From: Prostheceraeus crozeri
Taxonomy: Eukaryota; Platyhelminthes; Polycladida; Euryleptidae
DNA: 64,000 nt
Direction of reading: 5' to 3'
NCBI GenBank assembly: GCA_907163375.1
Contig: CAJQUW010001810.1
Coordinates: forward strand, 186,001 to 250,000
The notes under the pieces: generated by a model
Told to the model about the DNA's origin: nothing
Database searches by the model: none
What the model saw: the letters and a program-made list of their open reading frames with translations, nothing else
Position numbers and translations under genes: made by a program
In this document: piece by piece, positions 18,767 to 29,736 of the stretch
How the letters are laid out: each line of letters opens with the position of its first letter
Numbering within the stretch: position 1 is the first letter of the stretch

Positions 18767-20297
18767 TGAACATAATGAATCCGATGAAACTTTTTATAAT
18801 GTATTAACAAACTTTTTCAAAATATTTAAGAAATCTTTCAAATGTTATATGAATGTAGAAGTACTTTATACAAAAAATGGACCTGATGGAATTCCTGAAG
18901 AAATAATACAAGGACATTTTACAAATTCGCAAGAAATTCATAATGTAAATGATATACAACCCATATTTGAACAAATGATACTTAAATTAGAAAATTGTAT
19001 AATTGAAGCCCAGTTGCGTGAATCTGGTTGGAGATTTGTTAAAATACTATCTAAGAAAATAGTAATTGATAAATATAAAAATAATACTGGTGGTAGTTAT
19101 GTTCCTTTGCCTTTCAGTTCACCACAAATAATCAACATAAAAAATGGAGATGATTATTGTTTTCTGTGGAGTATTATAGCACATTTACATCCTGCAAAAT
19201 ATCATAAAGAAAGACTAAGTCATTACAATAAAGAAGAATACTTAAATGAATTTGATCTCTCTGATGGCTTAGATGAATTTCCATATGATTATAATAGGTT
19301 AATAAAGTTTCATAAAAAGAATAAAAATTTAATAGAAGTAAATGTTTTTGAATTGAATGTGAATTATGTTTCTATTGGTAATATTACTCCATTTTACTCA
19401 GATTCAAAAAAATTTTATTTGAATAATAAAAATTTATGTCAATCAGAAATAGTATATAATGATAGAGGAAATTACATGCATCATAATATTTTTTACCAAG
19501 GAAATATAATATGTACTGAAAAATTTGAAATTATAAAAACATTATCACCAATAATGATTAATCATAATAATTATAAAGGACGTAATTATAATTATGATTA
19601 TGATTCCGATTATCTATCTTTATCTTTAGAATATCAACAAAAATTACAAAATTTAAATGAAAGTTTACAAAAATGTAAAACAGATTATCAACAACAAACA
19701 AAAACATTAGTACATCAATATGGCCATAAATATCAAAATAAGATAGAAACGATACAAAAATTAAATGAAGAAAATAAAGAATTAAATAATGAAGAAAATG
19801 AAACCAATCAAAAAATAAATGAATGTTTAAAAAATGTCAACAACAATATAAAGAACAATTAAGAATATATTTATGAGCTACAAATATTAAATCAAAATTT
19901 TCATCGAAATACATTTAATCTTACAAAAGAAATTTATGAAACACATGAAATATATAAAGATAAATTTGAAAAACTAGAACAGACAAAACAACCAGCACAA
20001 GCGAATATATTATATTATCAGGGTCATTTCATATTGTGTAAAGATGTTTCTATATTTACAAAAACTTCAGATAATGCTAACTTTCCCTGTCTCAAATGTA
20101 TGACGAGCTTTAGAACTAAAGAAGAAATGAATAAACATTTGGAGAATTGTCAACAAAATGAAGCAGTTGAAAATACTTTTCCTAAAGATGATTATTTAAT
20201 ATATAATAGACATTATTTGAAAAATAAAGTACCCTTTACTATTTATTGTGATTTCGAAGCATATAATGTTAACATAACACAAAATTCTGATAATGGT

Positions 20298-20324
20298 ACG
20301 GGCCAAGCCCTAGAACCTTCGGTT
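20298..20324 (+). repeat. 27-bp GC-rich dispersed repeat, copy B
   Basis: One mismatch from the other copies. It lies in coding sequence between the exonuclease I motif and the following conserved block, a region where such polymerases usually vary. Confidence 0.9.
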
Positions 20325-22857
20325 TGTAAATATGAAAAAAGTGCATCTGAACAAAGTAAAGAAAAATATATATTTGAACAAAAACCATTATGTTGTGGAA
20401 TGTAGATTCATTCAAATTATCCTGAATTATTTAAATCAGAATATTATCAATACTATGGCGAAGATAGTTCAGAAATGTTTACAAAGAAAGTAGTAGAATT
20501 ACAAAATTATTTTTCACAATTGCTTGAAATAAATATACCAATGATGCCATTAACAGAAAAAGAAAAATTAAATTTTATTAATGAAACAAAATGTTATTAC
20601 TGTGGAAAAGAATTTACAAAAAATTATAAAAATGGCAGAGGTAGATATCTTGATAAGGTAAAAGATCATGATCATCTAAATGGATTATATAGAGGTGCGG
20701 CACATAATTCTTGTAATCTTAATGCTAATAAATTTAAATATAACTTTGTTCCTCTATATTTCTACAATGGTTCTAAATATGATTTTCATTTAATAATGAA
20801 AGATTTATTTTCATCTGAAAAATTACAACAACAACAAATAAATGTATTATGTAAAACAGAAGAAGAATATTTTTCAATGCAATTAGGTTGTATTAGAATT
20901 TTAGATGCATTTAGATTTTTTACTCCTTATTCATTAGATGTTATGGGAAAAACTTTGAAACCTGAACAATGTAAAATATTAAATAAATATAATTTAAAAC
21001 CTTTAAAAGGCATATTTCCGTATGAGTACGTAACTGGAGACAAAACCTGTGGTTCACAGTCGAAGACTGATATAAATAGAATAAACGAAATAATGAAAGA
21101 ACAAAAACTTCCTCCAATAAATAAATTTAAATCAACATTAAAACAATCACAATTATCTGAAGAAGACTATGCAGAAGCCGAAAAAAATTGGAGAGACTTA
21201 CATTGTAAAACAATGTATGATTATACAATGAAATATCTTCAGATAGATGTATTAATCCTTGCTGATCTATTTGAAAACTTTCGTGATATGTGTTTGGAAT
21301 ATTACGGAATAGATCCATGCTACTGTTATTCTACACCAGGTTTAATATGGTTAGCAGGATTAAAACATACTGGTGTTAAACTTAAACATTATAAAGAAAA
21401 TACATGTGATAAATTATTATTTTTTGAATCTGGAATTAGAGGTGGAGTTTCATCAGTTTTAGGTAATAGATATGTTAAGTGTTATAATAAAAAAGTAAAT
21501 CCTGATGATTATGGAGTAATGAAACCTTTATCTCCAGAAGAAAGCGATCAGTTTATAAAATTGTTTAATCAAAATAAAGAAGGACTTATATCAAATGAAG
21601 TTAGTCAAGCAGCAGTTGATGAAATCATGAGAGAAAACTATTTGTTATGTTATGATTTTAATAGCTTATATTCTTCTTGCATGATACAAGAATTACCAAC
21701 AGGTGAAATGACATGGTGTAATAATCTTGATTATCAAAAAACATATGATGGAAATTATAATCATGGTTATATATATGAAGTTGATTTAGTATATCCCGAT
21801 GAAATAAAAGATAAAACAAAAATATTTTCCTTTCTGTCCCGAAAACAAAATTCCCAATATAGAAGATTTTTCAGATTATCAAAAATCTTTAATTCCTAAG
21901 AAATACAGACCAACAAAAAAACTTATGTTAACACAAAGCAATAAAGGAAAGTATGTTGTTGAAGGAAGAATGCTAGATTGGTATTTAGATCATGGAATGA
22001 TTCTTTTAAAAATTCACCGGAAACTAGTGTATAGAAAATCTAGGTGGTTAAAAGATTATATAGAGTTCAATATTGAAAAACGTAAAATAGCTAACAGAAT
22101 TAAAGATGATTTTGGAAACGTGTTCTTCAAATTAATGAATAATGCATTTTATGGTAAGACTTTAGAAAATGTGCGTAATAGACAAAATATTGAAATAGTT
22201 TATGATAAAGATAGGTTTCAAAATTTAACAAGGAAACCTACATATAAAAGAACTACTAGATTTAGTGATGAACTATGTGCTGCACATTTACGTCGAATTA
22301 GCGTAAAACATGATAAGTTTAATTTTATTGGATTCACTATATTAGAATTAGCTAAACTATTTATGTATAGATTTATATATGATTATTTAGCACCTGCTTA
22401 TGGCAAAAACTATAAGTTACACTTTACAGATACCGATTCTGTTTTCTTAGAATTAACAATATCGTATAATTCTTCACTTGATGAAGAAATTAATAAAATA
22501 AAAGATATCATTCATCCTTCTGATTTATGTAAAGTAAAAGATGAATTAGAAGGAAATGAAGATTTCATAACAGAAGCTATATTTTTAAAATCTAAATGTT
22601 ATTGTTATAACACAACTAATAATATTAAAACACATAAAACATTAAAAGGAATTTCAAATGCATCAGTGGCTAATCAAATAACATTTCAAGATTATAAAAA
22701 TGTATTATTTAATAATGAAATAAAAACAGCATGTAATTATAGACTTAATTCAAGGAAACATAAAATGTATTTAAAAGAGGAACATAAATTACCATTAGAT
22801 CCATTTGATGATAAAAGAAAAATTTTACTTGATGGAATAACTACTTCACCTTTTTAA

Positions 22858-22964
22858 AGTTTATTTATTATTATTTAAATCAGTCTAGAAAAAAATTTTT
22901 TATTATTTAAATCAGTCTAGAATAAAATTTTTTATTATTTATTACTCAGTAAACAAATCTTCTA
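22858..22964. repeat. Convergent spacer with a short direct repeat
   Basis: TTATTATTTAAATCAGTCTA occurs twice (22863-22890 and 22900-22925) between the polymerase and packaging ATPase gene ends. It could serve as a shared 3'-end region. Confidence 0.5.
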
Positions 22965-23660
22965 TCACTCGGTAAACAAATGTTTTATAACTCTATCATG
23001 ATTTTTTTTATCAATATTAAATGTAATGAAGCCATAATCTTTTGACCAAGCATTGTTACACGATTGTTTAAATTCATCTTTATTTCTTACGCATAAATCT
23101 CTTAACAAATCACTTAAGTTTCTTGCATTTATTTCAAATAGTATAAATATATTTGCATTTTTTCTAGTAACACTTCCGTCTAATGAATACATACTTTGTG
23201 TTAAATAGAATACACTACAGTTATTATGTCTACCTCTTGTGAAATAATTTCTCTGAACTGACTGATTTCTGTCATTAACACAATCATCAAAAATTACACA
23301 ATGTTTCATTGTTTTATCTAGTTTACTGGGATCTTGCATATTACCACTATCATCTATTAATTGTATCTTTATATGCTTATTTTTATTGGATTCAACTAAC
23401 TGATTATTTTTTGCTGCTTCTTCACACCACGAACTTATTTCTTCTTCATCTTCAGATTTTTCATATTCTTTGAATAATGAAGCAATTGCTGTTTTTTTAA
23501 GATTATTTTCAAATCCATACTTTAAAAATTGATAGACGGGCTGTTCTGCTGTTGTTGTATAAATTATAAGATTGTTATAATCCAAAAAATTTGGAGTCGT
23601 TAAAATTTTAAATAATAGATGCGTTTTTCCACAACCTGATCTTCCGCAAATAACTGACAA
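22965..23660 (-). CDS. Packaging ATPase (FtsK/HerA, A32-type)
   Basis: Predicted DNA-packaging ATPase of the Polinton virion. Walker A is GRSGCGKT, right at the N-terminus, preceded by LSNKVLSVIC; Walker B is HCVIFDDC at about residues 124-131; the downstream RNYFTRGRHNNCSVFYLTQS is the conserved block that follows in A32/FtsK-like packaging ATPases of adeno-like and NCLDV-like viruses. The frame stays open upstream of 23660 without an ATG in the expected place, so the true start is uncertain. At 231 or so residues it is slightly short at the N-terminus compared with relatives. Confidence 0.9.
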   Translation of the reverse strand: MSVICGRSGCGKTHLLFKILTTPNFLDYNNLIIYTTTAEQPVYQFLKYGFENNLKKTAIASLFKEYEKSEDEEEISSWCEEAAKNNQLVESNKNKHIKIQLIDDSGNMQDPSKLDKTMKHCVIFDDCVNDRNQSVQRNYFTRGRHNNCSVFYLTQSMYSLDGSVTRKNANIFILFEINARNLSDLLRDLCVRNKDEFKQSCNNAWSKDYGFITFNIDKKNHDRVIKHLFTE

Positions 23661-23769
23661 AACTTTATTAGATAAATTTGGATGATGATTAAATTTGAGT
23701 TTTTTTTATTTAATGGGGACACTTCACTAATTTTTTAATAAAAAAAATTAATTTTAATTTTTTGTTTGT

Positions 23770-23880
23770 AAAGAAAAAGAATAAGAAGAAGAATAAGAAG
23801 AAGAAGAAAATTAAACTTCTCTAGCTTCGCGTGGGAGTTTATACCTCTCGAACGGGAGTTTATACCTCTTGAACCAAAAG
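23770..23880. repeat. Purine tract and duplicated GGGAGTTTATACCTCT
   Basis: An (AAG)n/(AATAAG)n purine run (23776-23810) is followed by two copies of GGGAGTTTATACCTCT (about 23834 and 23855) and a CTAGCTTCGCG word that recalls the dispersed GC-rich repeat. The segment lies between the ATPase start and the end of the minor capsid gene and may hold a promoter for the ATPase. Confidence 0.6.
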
Positions 23881-23909
23881 ATCTATCATAATCTCTTCAC
23901 CTCCAAAAT

Positions 23910-24655
23910 TTATTTCTTGTCCTTCTCATCAGTGATTTTTATGTTAATGTTGTTAATAGTTTTTCTTGTAATAGGGAAATATATTAATGTTTGGGGAAAT
24001 ACATTTAATCTATAACCAATGGGTACAGTAAAAGCTCGAAAACTGAATATTAAATTTGATAATTTACCATTTATATATCCTCCTTCAATAATGTCACAAT
24101 GTACAACAATTGAATTTATTTCAGTTATTTTTGGAATCTTCTCACCTAAATGATAATCTTGACTATAGGTTTGTTTATTAAATCCTAATAGCTTTGACAA
24201 TGATCTATCCTGATTAAAATCAACTAGATGATTTTCGTCTAAAGTAAGAGAAAATTTATTAACTGCCGGTTCAACTGCAAAATGTAATTGTTTCTTATCT
24301 TTAAATGGTATACCTAAATGTCTCTTAATTTCATTTGATATTGTTTCAACTCCGTAAGAACCAGGAAGAAAAGTTAGTACTTTCCACATTTTGCCTTTAT
24401 CAGTAGAATATCTAAATTGATCATTCACATCTTTGATAACATTTTGAATAGTGTTAAATGTGGAGAAACTAGTCAATGCAATTTGATAATTTTTATTTTG
24501 TTCCAAATGTAGAATGGGTTCTAAATTATAAGTGTGTAAGTGTGTGATGAAGTAGTTGTTATAATTTTTAACGTCGTACTAAATTTTGATGAACCCAAAA
24601 TCTCTGTCAAATTTTCTAAATGATTATTAATTTTGTCTAAATCTGCTGAACACAT
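23910..24655 (-). pseudogene. Probable Polinton minor capsid (penton) protein, broken
   Basis: Leftward locus starting MCSADLDKINNHLENLTEIL at 24655. The main part reads YQIALTSFSTFNTIQNV, LPGSYGVETISNEIKRHLGI, VDFNQDRSLSKLLGFNKQTY, INSIVVHCDIIEGGYINGKL and VPIGYRLNVFPQTLIYFPI. The series (F-TYNSIPN, PGSYE--DI---I---LG, LGF, NSI-V-CNI--GSY-NG, PPGY-I--P---IYFPV) is the pattern of a conserved Polinton structural protein that I believe is the single-jelly-roll penton. It lies next to the packaging ATPase. The N-terminus has a coiled-coil tendency. The locus is broken near its start. Confidence 0.65.
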
Positions 24656-24721
24656 TTTTTAGTTAAAATTTTGAATAAATATCTTTTATAAAAAAATTAA
24701 AAACAACAACATATTTCAGCT

Positions 24722-24748
24722 ACGGGCGAAGCCCTAGAACCTTCGGTT
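24722..24748 (+). repeat. 27-bp GC-rich dispersed repeat, copy C
   Basis: Identical core to copy A. Here it overlaps the 3' end, including the stop codon, of the leftward coiled-coil locus. Confidence 0.9.
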
Positions 24749-25598
24749 TGTTATACTTTTATAATCCGCTTCATTTAGAATCTTCTTTTCTAACAGTCTT
24801 TTCAATATAGCATGAATTTCATTGAAACTAGAATTATGTCCTTCTTTTATTGCTGATATTAAAATATTTAATCTATTTAGTAATTCTTGTGGATCATCTG
24901 GTAAAAATACAGTTGTTTCAGATTTAAAACCTTTCCCTACTTTAACTCCCGTTGATAATAAATTTTCTAATTCTCTATAACGTTTAAGAGTTTTCCTGCT
25001 TTAACTCTATCTAACATGGCTTTATATTTTATGAGATCTTCTACAGCATAATTATTTAAATCTGCTCATCTTAGAAGATCAACAAAATTTCTATCTGAAT
25101 TAAAAGGAGATTTATCTGGTGAAAAAATTAAACCTCGAAAAGGTTGTGGAAATATTTCTTTTTGTCCGAGATAAAATCTAGGTATTTTTTTCCATCTATA
25201 GATGAAATAGAATGTTCAAATTGCATAGATTTTGGTAATTTCTTATTAATGTTTGATTCTAGTAATCCATAGTCATCTAATATAGTTTTGTGCTCTGGAT
25301 CTGTTATATCAATTTGTTTATCATTATTTGCAAGTTCTTTTTCAAGAGTTTTAAATGGTTTCATAGTTTTTTCAAAATCAGTTTTTACTTGCTCGGTTTG
25401 CTGCATTTTTTCAAACATATCAGATTGAATACCAGCTTTTATCATTCTATGTTGAAGATGATTTTCTTTCATAATATTTCTTTGTTTTATTAACTCTTCT
25501 AATTGTTTTATTCTTTTAAAATTATCAGCTCTAATTTTATCCATTTTTAAAATATAATATTTGAATTTTGTGGTAACATTGGAATACAGCAAAAACAT
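24734..25598 (-). pseudogene. Coiled-coil Polinton protein of unknown function, broken
   Basis: Leftward locus; a good ATG is MDKIRADNFKRIKQLEELIK at 25544, although an upstream ATG at 25598 is possible. The N-terminal half is a charged coiled coil, followed by the acidic-basic SSIDGKKYLDFISDKKKYF, an FSPDKSPFNSDRNFVDLL block, then FLPDDPQELLNRLNILISAI. Several Polintons have a protein of this size between the capsid and membrane-protein genes, but I cannot name it. The locus is broken and ends within the 27-bp GC-rich repeat. Confidence 0.45.
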
Positions 25599-25650
25599 TT
25601 TACTGAATAAATTATTTTTTTATTGCTTTGTTGTCTGACATCTTTTCGTT

Positions 25651-26344
25651 TTAAGTTTTGTTTAATAAAGTTTTGTTTAATAAAGTTTTGCTTAAATTTT
25701 CGCTTAAAGTTTTTAGCTCTTTTAAAAAAATTTTGTCATTTTCTTCATTAGAAATTTTACCATCACTCGAAATTTTGCCATCCTGTTTATTCTTATCATC
25801 AACTTTTTCGGACTGTAATTGAAATGATATTTGATTTACTTCATTAGCTATTTGATCAAATTTTTCAATCTCATCTAACGTAATAACATTATCATCACAT
25901 ACTCTTTGAAAGTAGTAATGTAATTTATCATAGACTTTTTTTAATATGTAAATGCTTAGTTTTTAATGATTTTTGTTTCTATGTTATTAAAGTTTTATCT
26001 AACATTGTAACAAGTGAAGTTGCAAAAACACCCGTACCTGTTAAAGCTGTAGCAACTACTGGAATTACTAAAACACCTGAAGATATAACAATTGTTAAAG
26101 CACCTAAACTTATTGTTAAGAATATGCCAATTCCTTGTGTTACATTCTTAACTTTAGTCCATCTCTTTCTTAATTTTTTATAATGCTCTAATCTTAATAA
26201 TAATTGAAATTCTTTATCTTTCATATAACGTACTCTATCTTTGTGTTTTTCTTTATTCAATTCACTTATTTTTAACTGTGATAACGAAGGATATATTCTT
26301 GCGGTTTCTTCCACTTTTGTTTCATCCACTTTTGTTTCTTCCAT
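25651..26344 (-). pseudogene. Polinton membrane protein overlapping the right TIR, broken
   Basis: Leftward locus starting MEETKVDETKVEETARIYPS at 26344. It has a basic amphipathic part (LRLEHYKKLRKRWTKVKNV), then two hydrophobic segments (GIGIFLTISLGALTIVI, SGVLVIPVVATALTGTGVF) and a downstream acidic helix (DDNVITLDEIEKFDQIANEV) and charged tail. This layout, YKK-+KRW then Gly/Ala/Ile transmembrane segments then an ISDEEF-like helix, recurs in animal Polintons; function unknown. Its 5' part lies inside the right TIR, so part of the same sequence is present in the left arm. Broken. Confidence 0.55.
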
Positions 26345-26941
26345 TTTTAAAGAAACATTTTTAGTCACATAATTTTAGTTATCTCATATTTTAAAAACCT
26401 GAAAAATGGATAAAATTTATGAATTTGAAATTCTCAACTTTTATGATTTTCGGTGTCCTGGAACGGTCATGATTTTAAGGGCGGGTGTAAAATTGTAATT
26501 CTCAAATTTTGAGATTCTTAACTTTTATGATTTTTTCGGTGTCCTGGAACGGTCATGATTTAAGCGAGAAAATTGTAATTCTCAAATTTTGAGATTCTTA
26601 ACTTTTCTGATTTTTTCGGTGTCCTGGAACGGTCATGATTTTAAGGGCGGGTGAAAATTGTAATTCACAAATTTGAGATTTTGAAAAATTGGGTATTTTT
26701 AAAAACGCCTAAATTTATGAATTTAGGTCTTAAAAACCTGAAAAAGGTTCAAATTCATGAATTTATGTCGTTTTTAAAAATACCATTTTTTGAAAAAATG
26801 GTACTTTTTAAATGAACTAAATTTATGAATTTAGGTCTTAAAAACCTGAAAAAGGGTCAAAATTCATGAATTTATGTCGTTTTTAAAGATACTATTTTTT
26901 TGAATTTTATGGTGTCCTGTAACGGTCTTTTGCCCATTACT
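26047..26941 (-). repeat. Polinton right terminal inverted repeat
   Basis: Reverse complement of the left arm, with the outermost base at 26941 adjoining GTCGGT. It includes about three 86-bp units (26430-26680) and the 5' part of the membrane-protein gene. Confidence 0.92.
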
Positions 26942-26947
26942 GTCGGT
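26942..26947. repeat. Polinton target-site duplication, right copy
   Basis: GTCGGT, matching GTCGAT at 9228-9233 with one mismatch. Confidence 0.88.
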
Positions 26948-27330
26948 GCAACCCAGCGTTTGTACACCATTAGAGTCCCTAAGAACCTATTTGCCAAAAC
27001 GTTAGTTAGTACAGATTTATAATGCCCAAGTCATGTCAATACTACTCTATATGCAACACCGTTATTTGAGAAATTGACAGTGCTCATCAAAAGTAGAGAA
27101 AGACTCTTGAGAGATGTGCTCTTAGAATCATGTGTGACTTGGAGAGCACATGCAAATTTGCCGAATCATTTGACGGTAAGAGACACAGATTGACAACAAA
27201 CTTCCTCAAGAAATGTGATGACCCATAGTACCCCCTGTGTCAGCATGTACATCTCAAAGAAACTAGAAAGAACGCAACATTTCCGTTTTGAACTCTCAAA
27301 GACTCAGAGACGAGCTTTATTGGCATTGCC
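26948..27330 (+). mobile_element. LINE fragment, right of the Polinton
   Basis: This is the continuation of the LINE interrupted at 9233. Translation gives AFAKTLVS-type fragments, LYATPLFEKLTVLIKSRERLLR, CALRIMCDLESTCKFAESFD, GKRHRLTTNFLKKC and ATFPF. The order (LP-LFE---I---RE+-LRC-LRI, then a -R+--A--F--K----P block) matches the C-terminal region of CR1/L2/Jockey-type LINE proteins; the copy at 63.3 kb has RLEKIQRRCLKI followed by a similar tail. There are several frame changes, so the LINE was dead before or soon after the Polinton landed. Confidence 0.65.
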
Positions 27331-29736
27331 GTCGTCACAACTCAACGTTGTGATTTGACTTCTCTCATTCTCTTTCTTCCGTCATACCGATACCACAGCT
27401 ACCTTTCCAGTTATTGGCATCATGTTCATGCTCATACTGTAGCAGTTAGTGCTATCAAATTATATTTAGCTAATTATCCATTGTCCGGTGCAAAATGAAA
27501 ACCATACCCTAATCCCCAATTTTTGCATTTGCATTTGCATTATGAAAGATTTTGAAAAACTTATTCCGTTGTTTGGCTTCTCCTATGAATATCCTCTAAA
27601 CCTGCCATATCTTGTTGATATTTGCATCATCTAGTGCATATTGATTTACCTTCAAGCTTGCGTAGGGCCTATGAAGTGCTAAAAAATGACATGTTTGTTA
27701 ATCAAAAATTGATGAAGATGGCGTAGTCAATTATGGACTTCTGTCTATGCAATCGTACAATAATTGGATTTAGTCGCGCTTGTATGCATGAGAACATTTT
27801 AATATCATAAGCTATATGGAAGTTTCGTTGATGCTATGAATTCAAAAGACATTATTTATATTTTCTTCAAATGGCTGGTTGTATTTCAAAGCTTAGTGAA
27901 AACTTATTCAAAAACAATGTTTAAAACTTGAGCCAAGTTTACTTTCATGACCCAAGTGTTTGGAACCTTTGGCAGAGCACCCAATGACACCCAAGGCCAA
28001 GGTTAAACCCAAATTCCAACATTGCGTACAGCACTGTTTGAATTCAATTAAAACCGTTGATGATTGATCTCTTCTAGAAACTCTTTGAAATATCCTCAAG
28101 TTTCGAGTGTAGAAATCCCTTTTTGAGCGGCTTTCACCCTAAATCAATGCTATTGGAAAGATTTTACAACAGAAGATTCTTTTAGAAGCCAATTAGAAGA
28201 ACCTTTAGAAGAGACACTGAGATTTGCAGAGCAGGAAGAATAGTTCACTTCTTTTTCATATCATCTACACGTGTATTAGCAATGAAGTACGAGAAGTGAA
28301 TAGGATAGCAGATAAAGTTAAATGTATAAGATGCTCTTTACATTCACGAAATCTCAAAATGCTACAGGAATAACATAAGGATGTACTAGGCATTGACTAA
28401 AGCTGTGCAATCCAAGTTTAAGAATTAAAGATTTCATAAAACTCTTGTCTGTTGGCCCGCCGGAAGGAAAAATCACTGCTTTTTTCAATAGATCATCTTT
28501 CAAAGTTGGAGTTGAATTTGAGAAAACTATACGATGAAAAGATGCTAAATTTTCTGAATTTTCAATTGACATGTGTCCCATGATGATCAAGTTAACAATG
28601 TCGCCTACAGACGCTCCGAAACGTAAATAAGACCGATTTTCGAGGCGAGATTGCTGCTAAACTGTTGACATTTGAATGCCCAAAATAGGAGATAGTGGAA
28701 AGGTCGTTGGAACCAATCGATGCTCCAAAAATCAGTTACCATGCTTGAAAACTGTGACCAAAAGCCGGGGACAAAGGCTTTACTTTGCCTGCTCAGAGTG
28801 CTATAATAGTGAGGTGACTGAATGATGCATAAATGCATAAGATGCATGAATTTTTAGCATATATTAAAATTGCTTCGATTCATTTCAAAGTTTGGATGTA
28901 GTAAAAATTCAAAAGGATAATGACATGCGATCTGGGCTACTTTGTGATGCATCATCAATTTGTTCCCTTCCGAATCTGCGGCAGCCTTTTCCTCACTACA
29001 AAAGTTCAAAACTGCAACTAATCAATCTGTTCTTTTTAAGTGCATTAACATATCTCATGACATTAAATCAGAGATCTTGAAATATAAATGATAATTTGTC
29101 CCCAGCAAAATGTTGGTCTTAATAGCCTACGATTATTTTGGATGTTCACTCCTGCATTCGAATATTCAAAATGCGCACACACCAATAACCAGGTAAGTTA
29201 ATCTATAAACACGAAAATTGTAGACAAGAGACATATAAGCAGAGACATTATTTTTAATGCGTTGATCATAGAATCATCAGAAAGAATACCGCAAATTATT
29301 TGCGTCTAAAACAGAAGTCTAATTGAAAAATGAAATCGTTCATTGTTTGGACATGAATAGACGTATGTTCGAGTTACTTAAACCGCGCCGAGCGGCTTTA
29401 CTTCCTCTTTCATTGTGAGTGAAAGTGTTCGACATTCGTGTACCTACTTGTTATTCTGTTGTTAGTAAAGACTACCAGAGCGAAATCAAATGGCTGAGGA
29501 ATCTGCATAATGTCAAGTGAAATTCATCAATGTCTAGTAGTCCAGTTGAATGCAAGCATAACAGTGCAATTAATATTACAGGAAAAGCTTTAGTAAATCT
29601 AACACTAGATAAACTCTAAGCGTCTCAACAGGAACAATTTCTGAAAGACAAATGAAAAAGAAAATTTATCTGACTCGCTTGATGGTACTACAAGACAAAG
29701 AAAATTATAAATTCGAAATTCAGGTAGTTTTAAACC
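27331..29736. other. Anonymous DNA, no gene recognised
   Basis: Only short frames without known motifs; some frames at 28354-28847 on the minus strand are 78-80 codons long but have no domain signature. A TTTGCATTTGCATTTGCAT microsatellite-like run lies at 27525-27541. Confidence 0.45.

Larger units (their letters stand above)
18366..22857 (+). pseudogene. Polinton protein-primed DNA polymerase B, broken
   Basis: Replicative polymerase of the element. Domains along the locus: an N-terminal C2H2 zinc finger (YCVLCERQLQTKRSYQSHLN, about 18.38 kb); a conserved Polinton block, DDYCFLWSIIAHLHPAKYHK (19.15 kb); a coiled-coil Asn/Gln region; a second zinc finger (FPCLKCMTSFRTKEEMNKHL, 20.08 kb); exonuclease motif I, IYCDFEAYN (20.25 kb); a CYYCGKEF to KDHDHLNGLYRGAAHNSCN zinc/HNH-like module (20.6 kb); exonuclease II YFYNGSKYDFHLI; exonuclease III YLQIDVLILADL; polymerase motif A, YDFNSLYSSCM (21.65 kb); motif B, FKLMNNAFYGKTLENV (22.12 kb); motif C, FTDTDSVF (22.43 kb); and KCYCY. 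The total span matches family size. The locus is broken in a few places. Confidence 0.93.
9234..26941. mobile_element. Polinton (Maverick) virus-like DNA transposon
   Basis: This 17.7-kb element is bounded by long inverted repeats starting AGTAATGGGCAAAAGACCGT at both ends and by a 6-bp target duplication. It carries the hallmark Polinton set: adenain-type protease, retroviral-type integrase, FtsK/HerA-type packaging ATPase, protein-primed family B DNA polymerase, and capsid-type proteins. Known biology of the family is self-synthesis by PolB and integration by the integrase; capsid genes suggest a virion stage. As a fossil it is broken, with roughly a dozen reading-frame interruptions in total, while the protease, integrase and several small genes read cleanly. 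TIR arms look about 95 % alike by eye (not computed), pointing to a moderately recent insertion. It landed inside a LINE reverse transcriptase remnant. Base composition is markedly more AT-rich than the flanks. Confidence 0.97.

Noticed and set aside
9234-26941. Alternative idea that the 17.7-kb element is a giant virus or virophage insertion
   Set aside because: Terminal repeats, 6-bp target duplication, integrase, protein-primed PolB and adenain-type protease together fit Polinton better.
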